Shown one piece after another: positions 26,626 to 34,683 of a DNA stretch of 64,000 nt (positions are counted from its first letter, which is position 1; every line of letters starts with the position of its first letter). Source of the DNA: Streptomyces kanamyceticus (GTDB taxonomy: Bacteria > Actinomycetota > Actinomycetes > Streptomycetales > Streptomycetaceae); contig NZ_CP023699.1 in assembly GCF_008704495.1 (NCBI RefSeq), positions 4,030,001 to 4,094,000 of the forward strand. The letters run 5' to 3'. The notes below the pieces were generated by a model. It searched no databases and was not told the DNA's origin. It saw only the letters and a program-made list of their open reading frames with translations. Made by a program: the position numbers and the translations under genes.

Positions 26626-29180
26626 CGCCCCACCCCCGCAAGATCGCTGTGCCCGTCCACGCCGCCGCCCGCACCGGAGCCATCTCTGCCGGTGCCACCT
26701 ACCTCGCTGCTCCCTGCTCGGTTTCCGCCCGCCCCGATGCCGTCCGCCTCCCTGCCGCCTCTCCCGGCGCGGGACAGCCGCCCCTCACCCGCACCGGCCC
26801 CGCCCCGTGCCCCACCCCCGAGCAACAACTCCACCACCGCCAACACGGCATCCGCACGCGCGGCGTCGAGCTCCGGGTCGAACCCGGGGATCCCTCCCGC
26901 GCCCGAGGCCACCGCACCGGCTCCCCCGCCGGGCCCACGCCGCACCAGCTCCCCCAACGTCCGTCGCACCCCTGGCTCGTACGCCGAGAACGTGCGCCGC
27001 AGCAGCGGCAGTACGTCGGTGAACGCGTCGTCGGAGACTCCGCTCAGCCAGTCGTCGACCAGCCCCAGCAGCCGCTCGTCGTGCACCAGCAGCATCCCGC
27101 CGCCGGACGCGCCCCCGACGAACCCCTCGATCCAGGCGGCGCCCTCGGCGGGCGCGCTGCCCCGGGAGAGCGCGAGCCCCATGAGCCGGGCGACGTCCTC
27201 GTCCCCCAACTCCCCGCCGTCCAGGAGCAGCCGCACGCACCGCCCCCGTACGACCCCGGCGACGGCCTCCCGCCGGGCGAGCTTCCGCAGCACGGAGTAC
27301 CACCGGACGCGGATTCCCTGCGCGCCCCCCGCGGCCGACGCCGCACCGGCCGCCCCGCCCGCCGGACCGGTGTCCGACGGCGACGCCAGCTCACCCAGCA
27401 GCCCGACCGCCTGATGCACCGCGTCGACATGCCCCCGCATGGCCAGTGCCGCATCCGCGTCGAGCCCCGCGCACGCGGGCGGCAGGCCCACGAAGACCCG
27501 CTCGGCGAGCCCGAGGGCCACCGCGCCGAGCCCCCCGGCACCGGTCCCCCGCACGTCCCCGTACCGCAGCGAGCGCACCAGTGCGGGCAGCGCCTGCGCG
27601 AGGTGCCCGACGTCCGTGTCCAGTGCGGCCCGGTCCGCGAGGACCCGCATCACCACGGGCAGCGCGTCCGGCAACTCGGCCAGCAGGCACCGCTCCGCGA
27701 GCGCGGTGACATCGGCGAGGGCGACCGCCTCGACCGCGTCGGCCGACGCCCTGCCCGTGGCCGCGCCGAGCACCGTGGTCCCCCACACCCCCGCCTCCGC
27801 GACCCGCACGGAGAGCTCAGGATCCCAGCGCAGCCGCCAGGTCTCCCGGAACGTGCCCGTGCTCCCCCGGGACACGGCCGGATCGCCCCAGCCGATGCCG
27901 AGCAGCCGGAGCCGGTGCAGCAGGGTGCTGCGCGCGGCGTCGGTCTCCTTGCGCAGGTCGAGCTCCAACTGCCGCTCCAGCGCCTCCGGTTTGAGCCGCA
28001 ACGTGCGCTGTATCCGCGTGAGGTCGCGCTGCAGCGGCACGGCGGGCGCCGCATCGGGCACCTCCCCCAGCACGTCCCCGACGACGAGCTTGTCGTGCAC
28101 GAGCCCGAGCGGTACGTCGGAGCCCTCGCACATCACCGCCCGTACGGCATCGGTCGCCTCGGTGAGCCCGGCCAGCGGCCGCCCGCGCATCGCGGCGAGC
28201 GTGTCGGCGAGCCGTACCGCCTCGATGACGTGCGCGGACGACACCAGCCTGTCCTCGGCGCGCAGCAGCCCCGCGACCTTCGTCATCCAGCGCTCGACGG
28301 GCCGGTCGGGGGTGCCGAACAGATGCCCGTACCACCCTGGTGACGTGATTCCCGCGCCGTACCCACTGGTGCGGGCGAGCCTGCGATGCGTCCAGGGCAC
28401 CCACGTCATCTCGGCCTTCACCTTGGGCAGCCCCTTGAGGAGCGCCCGGTCGGCGGCCACCGTGACCTTCCGCCGCAGCGCGGGAACGTGCCAGGCGCCG
28501 CACACCACGGCGACCCCGCCCGCCCCGAACTCCTTCCGCGCCGCGCGCACTTGGATCCGCATATAGGCCTCGCGCACCAGGTCGCGCGCGTGCCCGCCGT
28601 CCCCGTACGTCTCGCGCAGCGCCGTCATGGCGTCGCCCAGCGCCTCGAACGGTGCGAACGCGTCGCCGACGGGCCCCCGGTGCTCGACGACGTCCTCCCA
28701 CCAGCGCTCGGGATCGTCGTACCCGGCGGTCTCGGCGAGCACGGCGATGGGATCGATCCGCACGTCACCCCGCCCCTCCGCGCCCCCTTCGCGCTCCCCC
28801 TTGCTCTCAGCCTCCCCCTCCCGCTCACCCTCGCGCTCCTCCTCGGCGCGCAAGGCGAGCGAGTGCGCCGCGGGAAGGTCGATGAACCGCACCGGCACGC
28901 CCTGCCCGAGGGCCCACCGGATGGCCACCCACTCCGGAGAGAACTCCGCGAGCGGCCAGAACGCCGAACGGCCGGGCTCGTCCACCACATGCGCGAGCAG
29001 CGCGACCGGCGGCCGCATCCCCTCGTCGGCGGCGAGCGCCACCAGGGCGTCGGCCTCGGGCGGTCCCTCGACGAGGACGACCTCGGGGCTCCCCTCGTCG
29101 AGCGCGGCCCGCACCGCACGCGCGGATCCCGGCCCGTGATGCCGCACCCCAAGCAGCAGCGGCTCCCGCGCCGTCGTCAT
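26622..29180 (-). CDS. DUF5682 protein with TIKI/TraB/ChaN-like N-terminal motifs
   Basis: 852 aa, soluble. The N-terminus GVRHHGPGSARAV (residues 11-23) followed by VLVEGPPEADAL, and a later CGAWHVPAL around residue 230, look like the two His-containing motifs of the TIKI/TraB/EreA-ChaN group, whose members are putative metal hydrolases. This link is inference from motif shape. A Glu/Gly/Arg-rich insertion (REGEREGEAESKGEREGG) lies near residue 120. The remaining 600 residues are Leu/Ala/Arg-rich and helical, possibly repeats. It overlaps both neighbours by 4 bp, so MoxR, this protein and the VWA protein are made together and probably form one machine. Confidence 0.85.
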   Translation of the reverse strand: MTTAREPLLLGVRHHGPGSARAVRAALDEGSPEVVLVEGPPEADALVALAADEGMRPPVALLAHVVDEPGRSAFWPLAEFSPEWVAIRWALGQGVPVRFIDLPAAHSLALRAEEEREGEREGEAESKGEREGGAEGRGDVRIDPIAVLAETAGYDDPERWWEDVVEHRGPVGDAFAPFEALGDAMTALRETYGDGGHARDLVREAYMRIQVRAARKEFGAGGVAVVCGAWHVPALRRKVTVAADRALLKGLPKVKAEMTWVPWTHRRLARTSGYGAGITSPGWYGHLFGTPDRPVERWMTKVAGLLRAEDRLVSSAHVIEAVRLADTLAAMRGRPLAGLTEATDAVRAVMCEGSDVPLGLVHDKLVVGDVLGEVPDAAPAVPLQRDLTRIQRTLRLKPEALERQLELDLRKETDAARSTLLHRLRLLGIGWGDPAVSRGSTGTFRETWRLRWDPELSVRVAEAGVWGTTVLGAATGRASADAVEAVALADVTALAERCLLAELPDALPVVMRVLADRAALDTDVGHLAQALPALVRSLRYGDVRGTGAGGLGAVALGLAERVFVGLPPACAGLDADAALAMRGHVDAVHQAVGLLGELASPSDTGPAGGAAGAASAAGGAQGIRVRWYSVLRKLARREAVAGVVRGRCVRLLLDGGELGDEDVARLMGLALSRGSAPAEGAAWIEGFVGGASGGGMLLVHDERLLGLVDDWLSGVSDDAFTDVLPLLRRTFSAYEPGVRRTLGELVRRGPGGGAGAVASGAGGIPGFDPELDAARADAVLAVVELLLGGGARGGAGAGEGRLSRAGRGGREADGIGAGGNRAGSSEVGGTGRDGSGAGGGVDGHSDLAGVGR

Positions 29181-30367
29181 GCGCTCACCTCGCGGCAGGC
29201 GCGGTAGAAGTCCTTCCAGCCGTCGCGCTCGCGCACGACCGCTTCGAGGTACTCCTGCCAGATCACGCGGTCCGCCGCCGGGTCGCGCACGACGGCGCCG
29301 AGGATGCCGGCCGCGACGTCACCGGGACGCAGCACGCCGTCTCCGAAGTGGGCCGCGAGCGCGAGTCCGTTGGTGACGACGGAGATCGCCTCGGCGGTCG
29401 ACAGCGTGCCGCTGGGCGACTTCACCTTGGTACGCCCATCGGTGGTGACGCCGTCGCGCAGCTCGCGGAAGACGGTGACGACGCGTCGTATCTCGTCGAA
29501 ACCCTCGGGCCCCGTGGGCAGTTCGAGCGAGCGGCCCAGCTGGTCGACGCGGCGCGCGACGATGTCGACCTCGGCCTCCGCGCTCTGCGGCAACGGCAGG
29601 ACGACGGTGTTGAACCGGCGGCGCAGCGCGCTCGACAGGTCGTTGACGCCGCGGTCCCTGTCGTTGGCGGTGGCGATGAGGTTGAAGCCGCGTACGCCCT
29701 GCACCTCCTGCCCGAGCTCCGGGATCGGCAGGGTCTTCTCCGACAGGATCGTGATCAGCGTGTCCTGCACATCGGCGGGGATGCGGGTCAGCTCCTCGAC
29801 CCGCGCCGTCATGCCCTCGGACATCGCGCGCATGACGGGGCTGGGCACGAGCGCGTCTCGACTGGGCCCGTGCGCGAGCAGCTGCGCGTAGTTCCAGCCG
29901 TACCGGATGGCCTCCTCGGGGGTACCCGCCGTGCCCTGCACGAGCAGGGTCGAGTCCCCGCTGACCGCGGCGGCCAGATGCTCGGACACCCAGGTCTTGG
30001 CGGTGCCGGGCACGCCGAGCAGGAGCAGGGCGCGGTCGGTGGCGAGCGTGGTGACGGCGACCTCGACGATGCGCCGCGGCCCCACGTACTTCGGCGTGAT
30101 CACGGTCCCGTCGGGCAGCGTGCCGCCGAGCAGGTACGTCGCGACGGCCCACGGCGAGAGCTTCCACCGGGCGGGACGGGGCCGGTCGTCCTGCGCGTCG
30201 AGCGCGGCGAGTTCGTCGGCGAACGCGTGCTCGGCATGCGGCCGCAGAACCTCCGCGCCGCTCACGGAACCGGTCGCGGAATCGGGCACGGAATCGGTCG
30301 TGGACACGGTTGCGGACACGGGCCCGTTCGCGGTCGCGGACGTCGTCGAGTCGACGGAAACGGTCAT
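29177..30367 (-). CDS. MoxR-type AAA+ ATPase
   Basis: 396 aa. The first 40 residues are a Thr/Ser/Val-rich low-complexity tail. The AAA+ core has Walker A GVPGTAKT (118-125). The Walker B position reads GMTARVEEL, with EE instead of the usual DE and few hydrophobics before it, so it is degenerate. Sensor 1 is FNLIATANDRDRGVNDL and the arginine-rich LRRRFN follows. The usual MoxR family makes rings that remodel proteins together with VWA partners, here encoded two genes downstream. ATG 30367 follows GGAGGGGGATC; the longer open frame upstream crosses the promoter and is rejected. Stop overlaps the next start by 4 bp. Confidence 0.88.
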   Translation of the reverse strand: MTVSVDSTTSATANGPVSATVSTTDSVPDSATGSVSGAEVLRPHAEHAFADELAALDAQDDRPRPARWKLSPWAVATYLLGGTLPDGTVITPKYVGPRRIVEVAVTTLATDRALLLLGVPGTAKTWVSEHLAAAVSGDSTLLVQGTAGTPEEAIRYGWNYAQLLAHGPSRDALVPSPVMRAMSEGMTARVEELTRIPADVQDTLITILSEKTLPIPELGQEVQGVRGFNLIATANDRDRGVNDLSSALRRRFNTVVLPLPQSAEAEVDIVARRVDQLGRSLELPTGPEGFDEIRRVVTVFRELRDGVTTDGRTKVKSPSGTLSTAEAISVVTNGLALAAHFGDGVLRPGDVAAGILGAVVRDPAADRVIWQEYLEAVVRERDGWKDFYRACREVSA

Positions 30368-30419
30368 GGAGCGATCCCCCTCCAGCTCGTCCGGGCACAT
30401 CTGGCCCGGATGTGTCTCC

Positions 30420-30442
30420 ACCGTGCACCACGCCACTGACAA
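30420..30442 (-). promoter_or_regulatory. DNA-damage (PafBC/RecA-NDp type) promoter candidate for the MoxR operon
   Basis: Read on the minus strand: TTGTCAGTG, 8 nt, CACGGT. The consensus is TTGTCRGTG-N8-TANNNT, so there is one mismatch at the first base of the -10 box. It lies about 50 nt upstream of the MoxR ATG and is the mirror image of the SWIM-side element. Confidence 0.55.
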
Positions 30443-30503
30443 TCGCCCCGAGCAAGCCCATGACCTGCACAAACACTCGCCCTCCGGTCGATTGTCAGTG
30501 GCG
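30431..30503. promoter_or_regulatory. 15-bp perfect inverted repeat in the divergent promoter
   Basis: CGCCACTGACAATCG (30431-30445) is the exact reverse complement of 30489-30503; 43 bp separate the arms. Each arm carries the TTGTCAGTG box of one of the two divergent operons. Confidence 0.85.
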
Positions 30504-30514
30504 GCACCTACCTT
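30492..30514 (+). promoter_or_regulatory. DNA-damage (PafBC/RecA-NDp type) promoter of the SWIM operon
   Basis: TTGTCAGTG (30492-30500), 8 nt, TACCTT (30509-30514): full match to TTGTCRGTG-N8-TANNNT. Seven nt after the -10 box is position 30521, the A of the start codon, so the message is probably leaderless. Confidence 0.75.
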
Positions 30515-30520
30515 CGAGAC

Positions 30521-31876
30521 ATGACTCAGCAGGGGGTGCGCTGGACGGCGGATCAGGTGCTGGCACTGGCTCCTGATGCCCCGTCACGCAAGGCGGGCAG
30601 CAAACTCGGTGTCGCCGGCCCATGGTCGGAGGCGGGCAGTTCTGGCGAGGGGACGGTGTGGGGCCTGTGCAAGGGCAGTGGCAGCAAGCCGTATCAGACG
30701 GTCGTCGACATCACGGGCGCGGGCGACGCGGCGGGCCCGGCGTACAAATGCAGTTGTCCGAGCCGCAAGTTCCCGTGCAAGCACGCGCTCGGGCTGCTGC
30801 TCGTCTGGGCGGGCCAGGACGGCACCGTACCGGAGGGAGAGCCTCCGGCCTGGGCCGAAGAATGGCTGGCGGCACGCCGTAAAAGGACGACAGAGAAGAG
30901 GAGTTCACCCACACCCTCCACCCCCGCCGACCCCGAAGCGGCACAGCGCCGCGCGGAGAAGCGGGCGGAGCGGATCACGGCGGGCGTGACGGAGCTGGAG
31001 CAGCGCCTGTCGGACTTGCTGCGCGGCGGCACGGCGACGGCCGAGCAGACGGGGTACGGCCTGTGGGAGGAGACAGCCGCCCGCATGGTCGACGCGCAGG
31101 CCCCTGGACTGGCCGCGCGCGTACGGGAGTTGGGGGCGATCCCGTCATCGGGCCCGGGCTGGCCGGTCCGCCTCCTTGAGGAGTGCGCGCTCCTGCACCT
31201 CCTGGACCAGGGCTGGCTGCACCGCGAAGAGCTACCGGCCGAGCTGGCAGCCACGGTCCGCTCCCGCGTCGGCCTGCCCGCCCAGCCGCAGGGACCGCCG
31301 CTGCGGGACCACTGGCTCGTGCTCGCCCAGTACGACACGGCGGACAGCAAACTCACCACGCGCCGCATATGGATGTACGGCACGGAATCGGACCGCACGG
31401 CACTGCTCCTCTCCTACGGGGCGGCGGGCCGGGCCCCGTCGCTCGCGCTGCCGGTCGGCCTTGCGTTCGACGCCGAACTGTCGCCCTACCCGGGCGCGGT
31501 CCAACTCCGGGCGGACCTCGGCGAGCAGCTCACCGCCCCCGCCCCCACACCGCTGCGCCCACCGGGCGTCCGCGTATCCGAGGCGACAGCACGCTACGGA
31601 GAGGCCTTGCGGAAGGACCCATGGCTGGAGTCACACCCCGTGACGCTGGCCGAAGTCATCCCGACACGGTCCCAGGACACCTGGCAACTGACGGACCCCG
31701 AGGAGAACTTGGCACTCCCCCTCGCCCCGTCGGCCGCGTCCCGACCGGGCCTGTGGCGCCTGGTGGCGCTGTCCGGCGGCGCACCGCTCACGGTGTTCGG
31801 GGAGTGCGGCCACCGCGGCTTCACCCCCCTGGCGGCCTGGCCGAAGGACGCGGAAGGAGCGATCCCACTGTGCTGA
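30521..31876 (+). CDS. SWIM zinc-finger protein
   Basis: 451 aa, soluble. The SWIM finger is C77-x-C79-x6-C86-x-H88 in KCSCPSRKFPCKHALGLLL, a motif for DNA or protein binding. The rest has a basic helical linker (RRAEKRAERITAGVTELEQR) and a C-terminal part without known domain. It starts at ATG 30521 with no clear ribosome site, in line with a leaderless transcript from the promoter at 30492-30514. The next gene follows after 17 bp. Homologues typically sit beside MoxR/VWA/DUF5682/DUF5691 genes, as here. Confidence 0.9.
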   Translation: MTQQGVRWTADQVLALAPDAPSRKAGSKLGVAGPWSEAGSSGEGTVWGLCKGSGSKPYQTVVDITGAGDAAGPAYKCSCPSRKFPCKHALGLLLVWAGQDGTVPEGEPPAWAEEWLAARRKRTTEKRSSPTPSTPADPEAAQRRAEKRAERITAGVTELEQRLSDLLRGGTATAEQTGYGLWEETAARMVDAQAPGLAARVRELGAIPSSGPGWPVRLLEECALLHLLDQGWLHREELPAELAATVRSRVGLPAQPQGPPLRDHWLVLAQYDTADSKLTTRRIWMYGTESDRTALLLSYGAAGRAPSLALPVGLAFDAELSPYPGAVQLRADLGEQLTAPAPTPLRPPGVRVSEATARYGEALRKDPWLESHPVTLAEVIPTRSQDTWQLTDPEENLALPLAPSAASRPGLWRLVALSGGAPLTVFGECGHRGFTPLAAWPKDAEGAIPLC

Positions 31877-31893
31877 CATCTCAGGAGGCAAGG

Positions 31894-33522
31894 ATGCCCG
31901 CGGAGGCAAGGACGCCCGCGCTCACGCCCTGGGAGGAGCTCGTCACCACGGCCCTCCTCGGCACGGACCGCCGCGCGCTCGCCACGCCCGGCAAGGAGGC
32001 ACCGCGCACGCTGCTCGACGAGGCGGCGGCGCACACCGTACGCCGCAGGGCCGGTCTGCGCCCCGCCCCCGCGGCCGCACCGCCCGAGCCCGCGACGGAC
32101 GACCCGAGGCCCCCGGTGCCTCCCGCGGCACGGCGCCGCCTGGCGACGCTCCTCACCGACCAGCCGGGCTCCGGCGGCAGCGGCAGACGGGGCGCGGCAC
32201 CGGACCTGATGGAACTCCTGCCCCAGTGGCTCTCCCTGGCGAACGCGCGGGGCTACGGGGCGCCGCCCGAGCTGCTGCCCGCCCTGCTCAACGCGGCACG
32301 CGGCCGCACGGACCTGCGCCCCCAGGCGCTCACCTTCGCGGGCCCCCGGGCCCTGTGGCTGGCGCGCCTCAACCCGGACTGGAAGTTCGCGCTGCGCTCC
32401 ACCCCGGGCGGCGGCATATCGCTTCCGGACCCCGACGACACGGCACAGGTCCGACAGCTCTGGGAGGAGGGCCTGTTCGCGGAACGAGTGGCCCTGCTCA
32501 CCACCCTCAGGGAACACGACGCGCAAGCGGCCCGCGCCCTGCTGTCCGCCACCTGGCGGACGGAGCGCGCGGAGGACCGCCTGATGTTCCTCGACACCCT
32601 CCGCACGGGCCTCTCCGAAACGGACGAGCCCTTCCTGGAAGAGGCCCTCACCGACCGCAGCCGCAACGTCCGCGCCACGGCCGCCGAGCTGCTCTCCGCA
32701 CTCCCCGCCTCGGCACTGGCCGCGCGGATGGCGGCCCGAGCGGCTTCCTGCGTGGCCGTGGACCACGTGGCGAGCACCCCGACACTGACCGTGGAAGCCC
32801 CGCACGAGTGCGACGCGGCCATGGAACGGGACGGCGTCCTCCCCAAGCCCCCCGCCGGCCGCGGTGAACGCTCCTGGTGGCTCGGCCAGTTGGTGGACTC
32901 GGCCCCGCTCACCAGCTGGCAGAGCCGCCTGGGCAACCGCACGCCCACCGAGATAGTGGCGCTCCCGGTGGCCGACGACTGGCGCGGCGAACTGCACGCG
33001 GCATGGTGCAGGGCGGCCGTACGACAGCGGGACGCGGCCTGGTCAAGGGCCCTGCTGGGCACTCCCGCGTCCCCTGACGCCGCGGGCCCGGGAGCGGTCT
33101 CCCTGGCCGAACGCGCCAAACTCCTGGCGTCCCTCCCCCCGCGGGAACGCGCCGACTGGGTGGCGGGTTTCATCGCCGCACACGGCCTCTCGGAAGCCTT
33201 CCAACTACTCGGAGTCTGCGCGACCCCCTGGGCGGAACCGCTGGGCCGCGCGGTGGTCGACTCCCTGAACATCGCCCGGGACGCGGGCAGTTACCCCTGG
33301 AGCTTCAGCGGAGTGATGGGCCTGGCGGAACGCTGCCTCGACCCCGCGGAGGCAGTACGCCTGGAGGCCCTCACGGCCATCCCCGACGAACCCGAGAACG
33401 CTTCCCCCGGCGCAGGCAGCTACTGGTCGGAAGCCTTCCAACGCCTGGTAACCACACTCCGCCTAAGAGCCGCGATCACCACAGAGCTAACCCCTGACAA
33501 GCCGCAACGGAACGGCAGCTGA
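31894..33522 (+). CDS. DUF5691 family protein
   Basis: 542 aa, soluble, Ala/Leu/Arg-rich and helical. Stretches such as LTTLREHDAQAARALLSATW, FLEEALTDRSRNVRATAAEL and LLSALPASALAARMAARAAS recall HEAT-type helical repeats, so it may be a scaffold. No catalytic motif was seen. ATG 31894 is chosen because AGGAGG lies at 31883-31888; an in-frame GTG at 31870 overlapping the SWIM stop is a second choice and would add 8 residues. Second gene of the SWIM operon; the downstream side is repeat-rich non-coding DNA. Confidence 0.85.
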   Translation: MPAEARTPALTPWEELVTTALLGTDRRALATPGKEAPRTLLDEAAAHTVRRRAGLRPAPAAAPPEPATDDPRPPVPPAARRRLATLLTDQPGSGGSGRRGAAPDLMELLPQWLSLANARGYGAPPELLPALLNAARGRTDLRPQALTFAGPRALWLARLNPDWKFALRSTPGGGISLPDPDDTAQVRQLWEEGLFAERVALLTTLREHDAQAARALLSATWRTERAEDRLMFLDTLRTGLSETDEPFLEEALTDRSRNVRATAAELLSALPASALAARMAARAASCVAVDHVASTPTLTVEAPHECDAAMERDGVLPKPPAGRGERSWWLGQLVDSAPLTSWQSRLGNRTPTEIVALPVADDWRGELHAAWCRAAVRQRDAAWSRALLGTPASPDAAGPGAVSLAERAKLLASLPPRERADWVAGFIAAHGLSEAFQLLGVCATPWAEPLGRAVVDSLNIARDAGSYPWSFSGVMGLAERCLDPAEAVRLEALTAIPDEPENASPGAGSYWSEAFQRLVTTLRLRAAITTELTPDKPQRNGS

Positions 33523-33850
33523 GCGACCACGAACGCGCCCGAGGGGGACGGAACAGAACCCCCACCGGCCCGCACCGCGAGCGTTCCCGAGGGGACGCCC
33601 CACCCACCCGCAGTCGCGAGCGCGCCCGAGCAGGGGACGGAACGGAACCCCCACCGGCCCGCAGCCGCCCGCGCTCCTGAGGGGACGTGGGGGTATGTGC
33701 GAACGGAGCACAGTGGAGACCGAGGCAGGGAAGCAAGTCCTATTGGCTCCGGCCCCGGGATGGCGAGTACGCACATACCCCCGCGGCCCCGCCCCACAGC
33801 CGAACCCAAGGCGACACCAGCCCACCCGCCCCCCAAGGCGCCCCGCCAGC
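33523..33850. other. repeat-rich non-coding stretch between DUF5691 and icmB
   Basis: 328 bp between convergent genes. It has two copies of GGGGACGGAAC-N-GAACCCCCACCGGCCCGCA (33544-33575 and about 33635-33664), several GCGCCCGAG units, and the 177-bp dispersed repeat at 33647-33823. No gene was seen; open frames here are by-products of the repeat. Confidence 0.7.
33647..33823. repeat. 177-bp dispersed structured repeat, copy B
   Basis: Partner of 9024-9200, same orientation. The stem arms are 33686-33701 and 33770-33785, identical to copy A. All differences lie outside the 16-bp arms: one on the 5' flank, four in the loop, three on the 3' flank. So the stem is the conserved part. Confidence 0.85.
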
Positions 33851-34267
33851 TCACGCCCCCGCAGGCTGCCGCACATTGGCCCGAACCCACTCGACGATCG
33901 ACGTCGTAGTGGCCCCAGGCGTAAAGATCTCGGCGACACCCTTCTCCTTCAGCGGCGCGATGTCCGCCTCCGGAATGATCCCGCCCCCGAACACCTTGAT
34001 GTCCGCCGCGTCCCGCTCCTGGAGAAGCTCGATGACGCGCGCGAACAACGTGTTGTGCGCCCCGGACAGGATGGAGAGACCGATCGCGTCGGCGTCCTCC
34101 TGGATCGCGGTGTCCACCACCTGCTCGGGCGTCTGGTGCAGCCCGGTGTAGATGACCTCCATACCGGCGTCCCGCAACGCCCGCGCGATCACCTTGGCCC
34201 CGCGATCGTGCCCGTCGAGCCCCGGCTTGGCGACCACAACGCGGATCGGACCGGCTGCCACACCCAT
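33851..34267 (-). CDS. icmB: cobalamin-binding small subunit of an acyl-CoA mutase (isobutyryl-CoA mutase type)
   Basis: 138 aa, a free-standing B12-binding domain. The DxHxxG motif that holds the lower axial His is D18-G-H20-D-R-G23, followed by [13 protein letters not shown] and [11 protein letters not shown] typical of the fold. It should pair with a large mutase subunit encoded elsewhere to interconvert isobutyryl- and n-butyryl-CoA, supplying precursors for fatty acids and polyketides. ATG 34267 is chosen because GGAGG lies 5 nt upstream; ATG 34279 would add four residues. The length fits IcmB (about 136 aa). MCM small-subunit-like alternatives are less likely because those are much larger. 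Confidence 0.88.
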   Translation of the reverse strand: MGVAAGPIRVVVAKPGLDGHDRGAKVIARALRDAGMEVIYTGLHQTPEQVVDTAIQEDADAIGLSILSGAHNTLFARVIELLQERDAADIKVFGGGIIPEADIAPLKEKGVAEIFTPGATTTSIVEWVRANVRQPAGA

Positions 34268-34683
34268 CACTGCCTCCATGTCCCCACACCGCACGAACGG
34301 CGGGGCAAGTGAACGAACGTTATCCCCAGCATCGCGCACCCGGCAGTTTCGCGGTGGAGACCGAGGGGGAAATCACACGTTGGGACACGTTCGCTGCGCG
34401 TCGCTCCGTCATCCGGGAGCTCACGCTCCACATCCGGACCGGACCAGGCGCGAGGGGAGCCGCGACGAGATCGCCGGGCCACCACACCGGCAGCCGCACG
34501 GCGTGGTGGCCCGGCGCATCGGCGATGCACGGGGGCAAGGAGCGCACCGCTCGGGGGGCACAGGGCGCCACCCGCACGGAGGCCACGGAGAAGCCCTCCG
34601 CACGCCGACTCCTCGCCCACGACTCCCCCTAGGGCACACGGGGGACAGAGCCGTCCTCCCGTGCGCCAATCGGGAGGTCGACG
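34268..34683. other. divergent intergenic region icmB / lipase with one hairpin
   Basis: 416 bp. Apart from promoters for both genes it holds a perfect 14-bp inverted repeat (34472-34485 with 34503-34516, 17-nt loop). Open frames exist on both strands but have no ribosome site and Arg/Ala/Pro-rich products, so none is called. Confidence 0.6.
34472..34516. other. 14-bp hairpin in icmB/lipase intergenic region
   Basis: CGCCGGGCCACCAC and its perfect complement, 17-nt loop. It is not placed after any annotated gene, so it is either an attenuator in one of the two leaders or the end of an unrecognised transcript. Confidence 0.5.

Noticed and set aside
30368..30472. N-terminal extension of the MoxR ATPase upstream of ATG 30367
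   Set aside because: It would start inside the divergent inverted repeat and the promoter; a strong ribosome site precedes ATG 30367.
34309..34632. 107-codon open frame between icmB and the lipase gene
   Set aside because: No ribosome site, product Arg/Thr/Gly-rich without motif, and it contains the 14-bp hairpin; more likely leader sequence.
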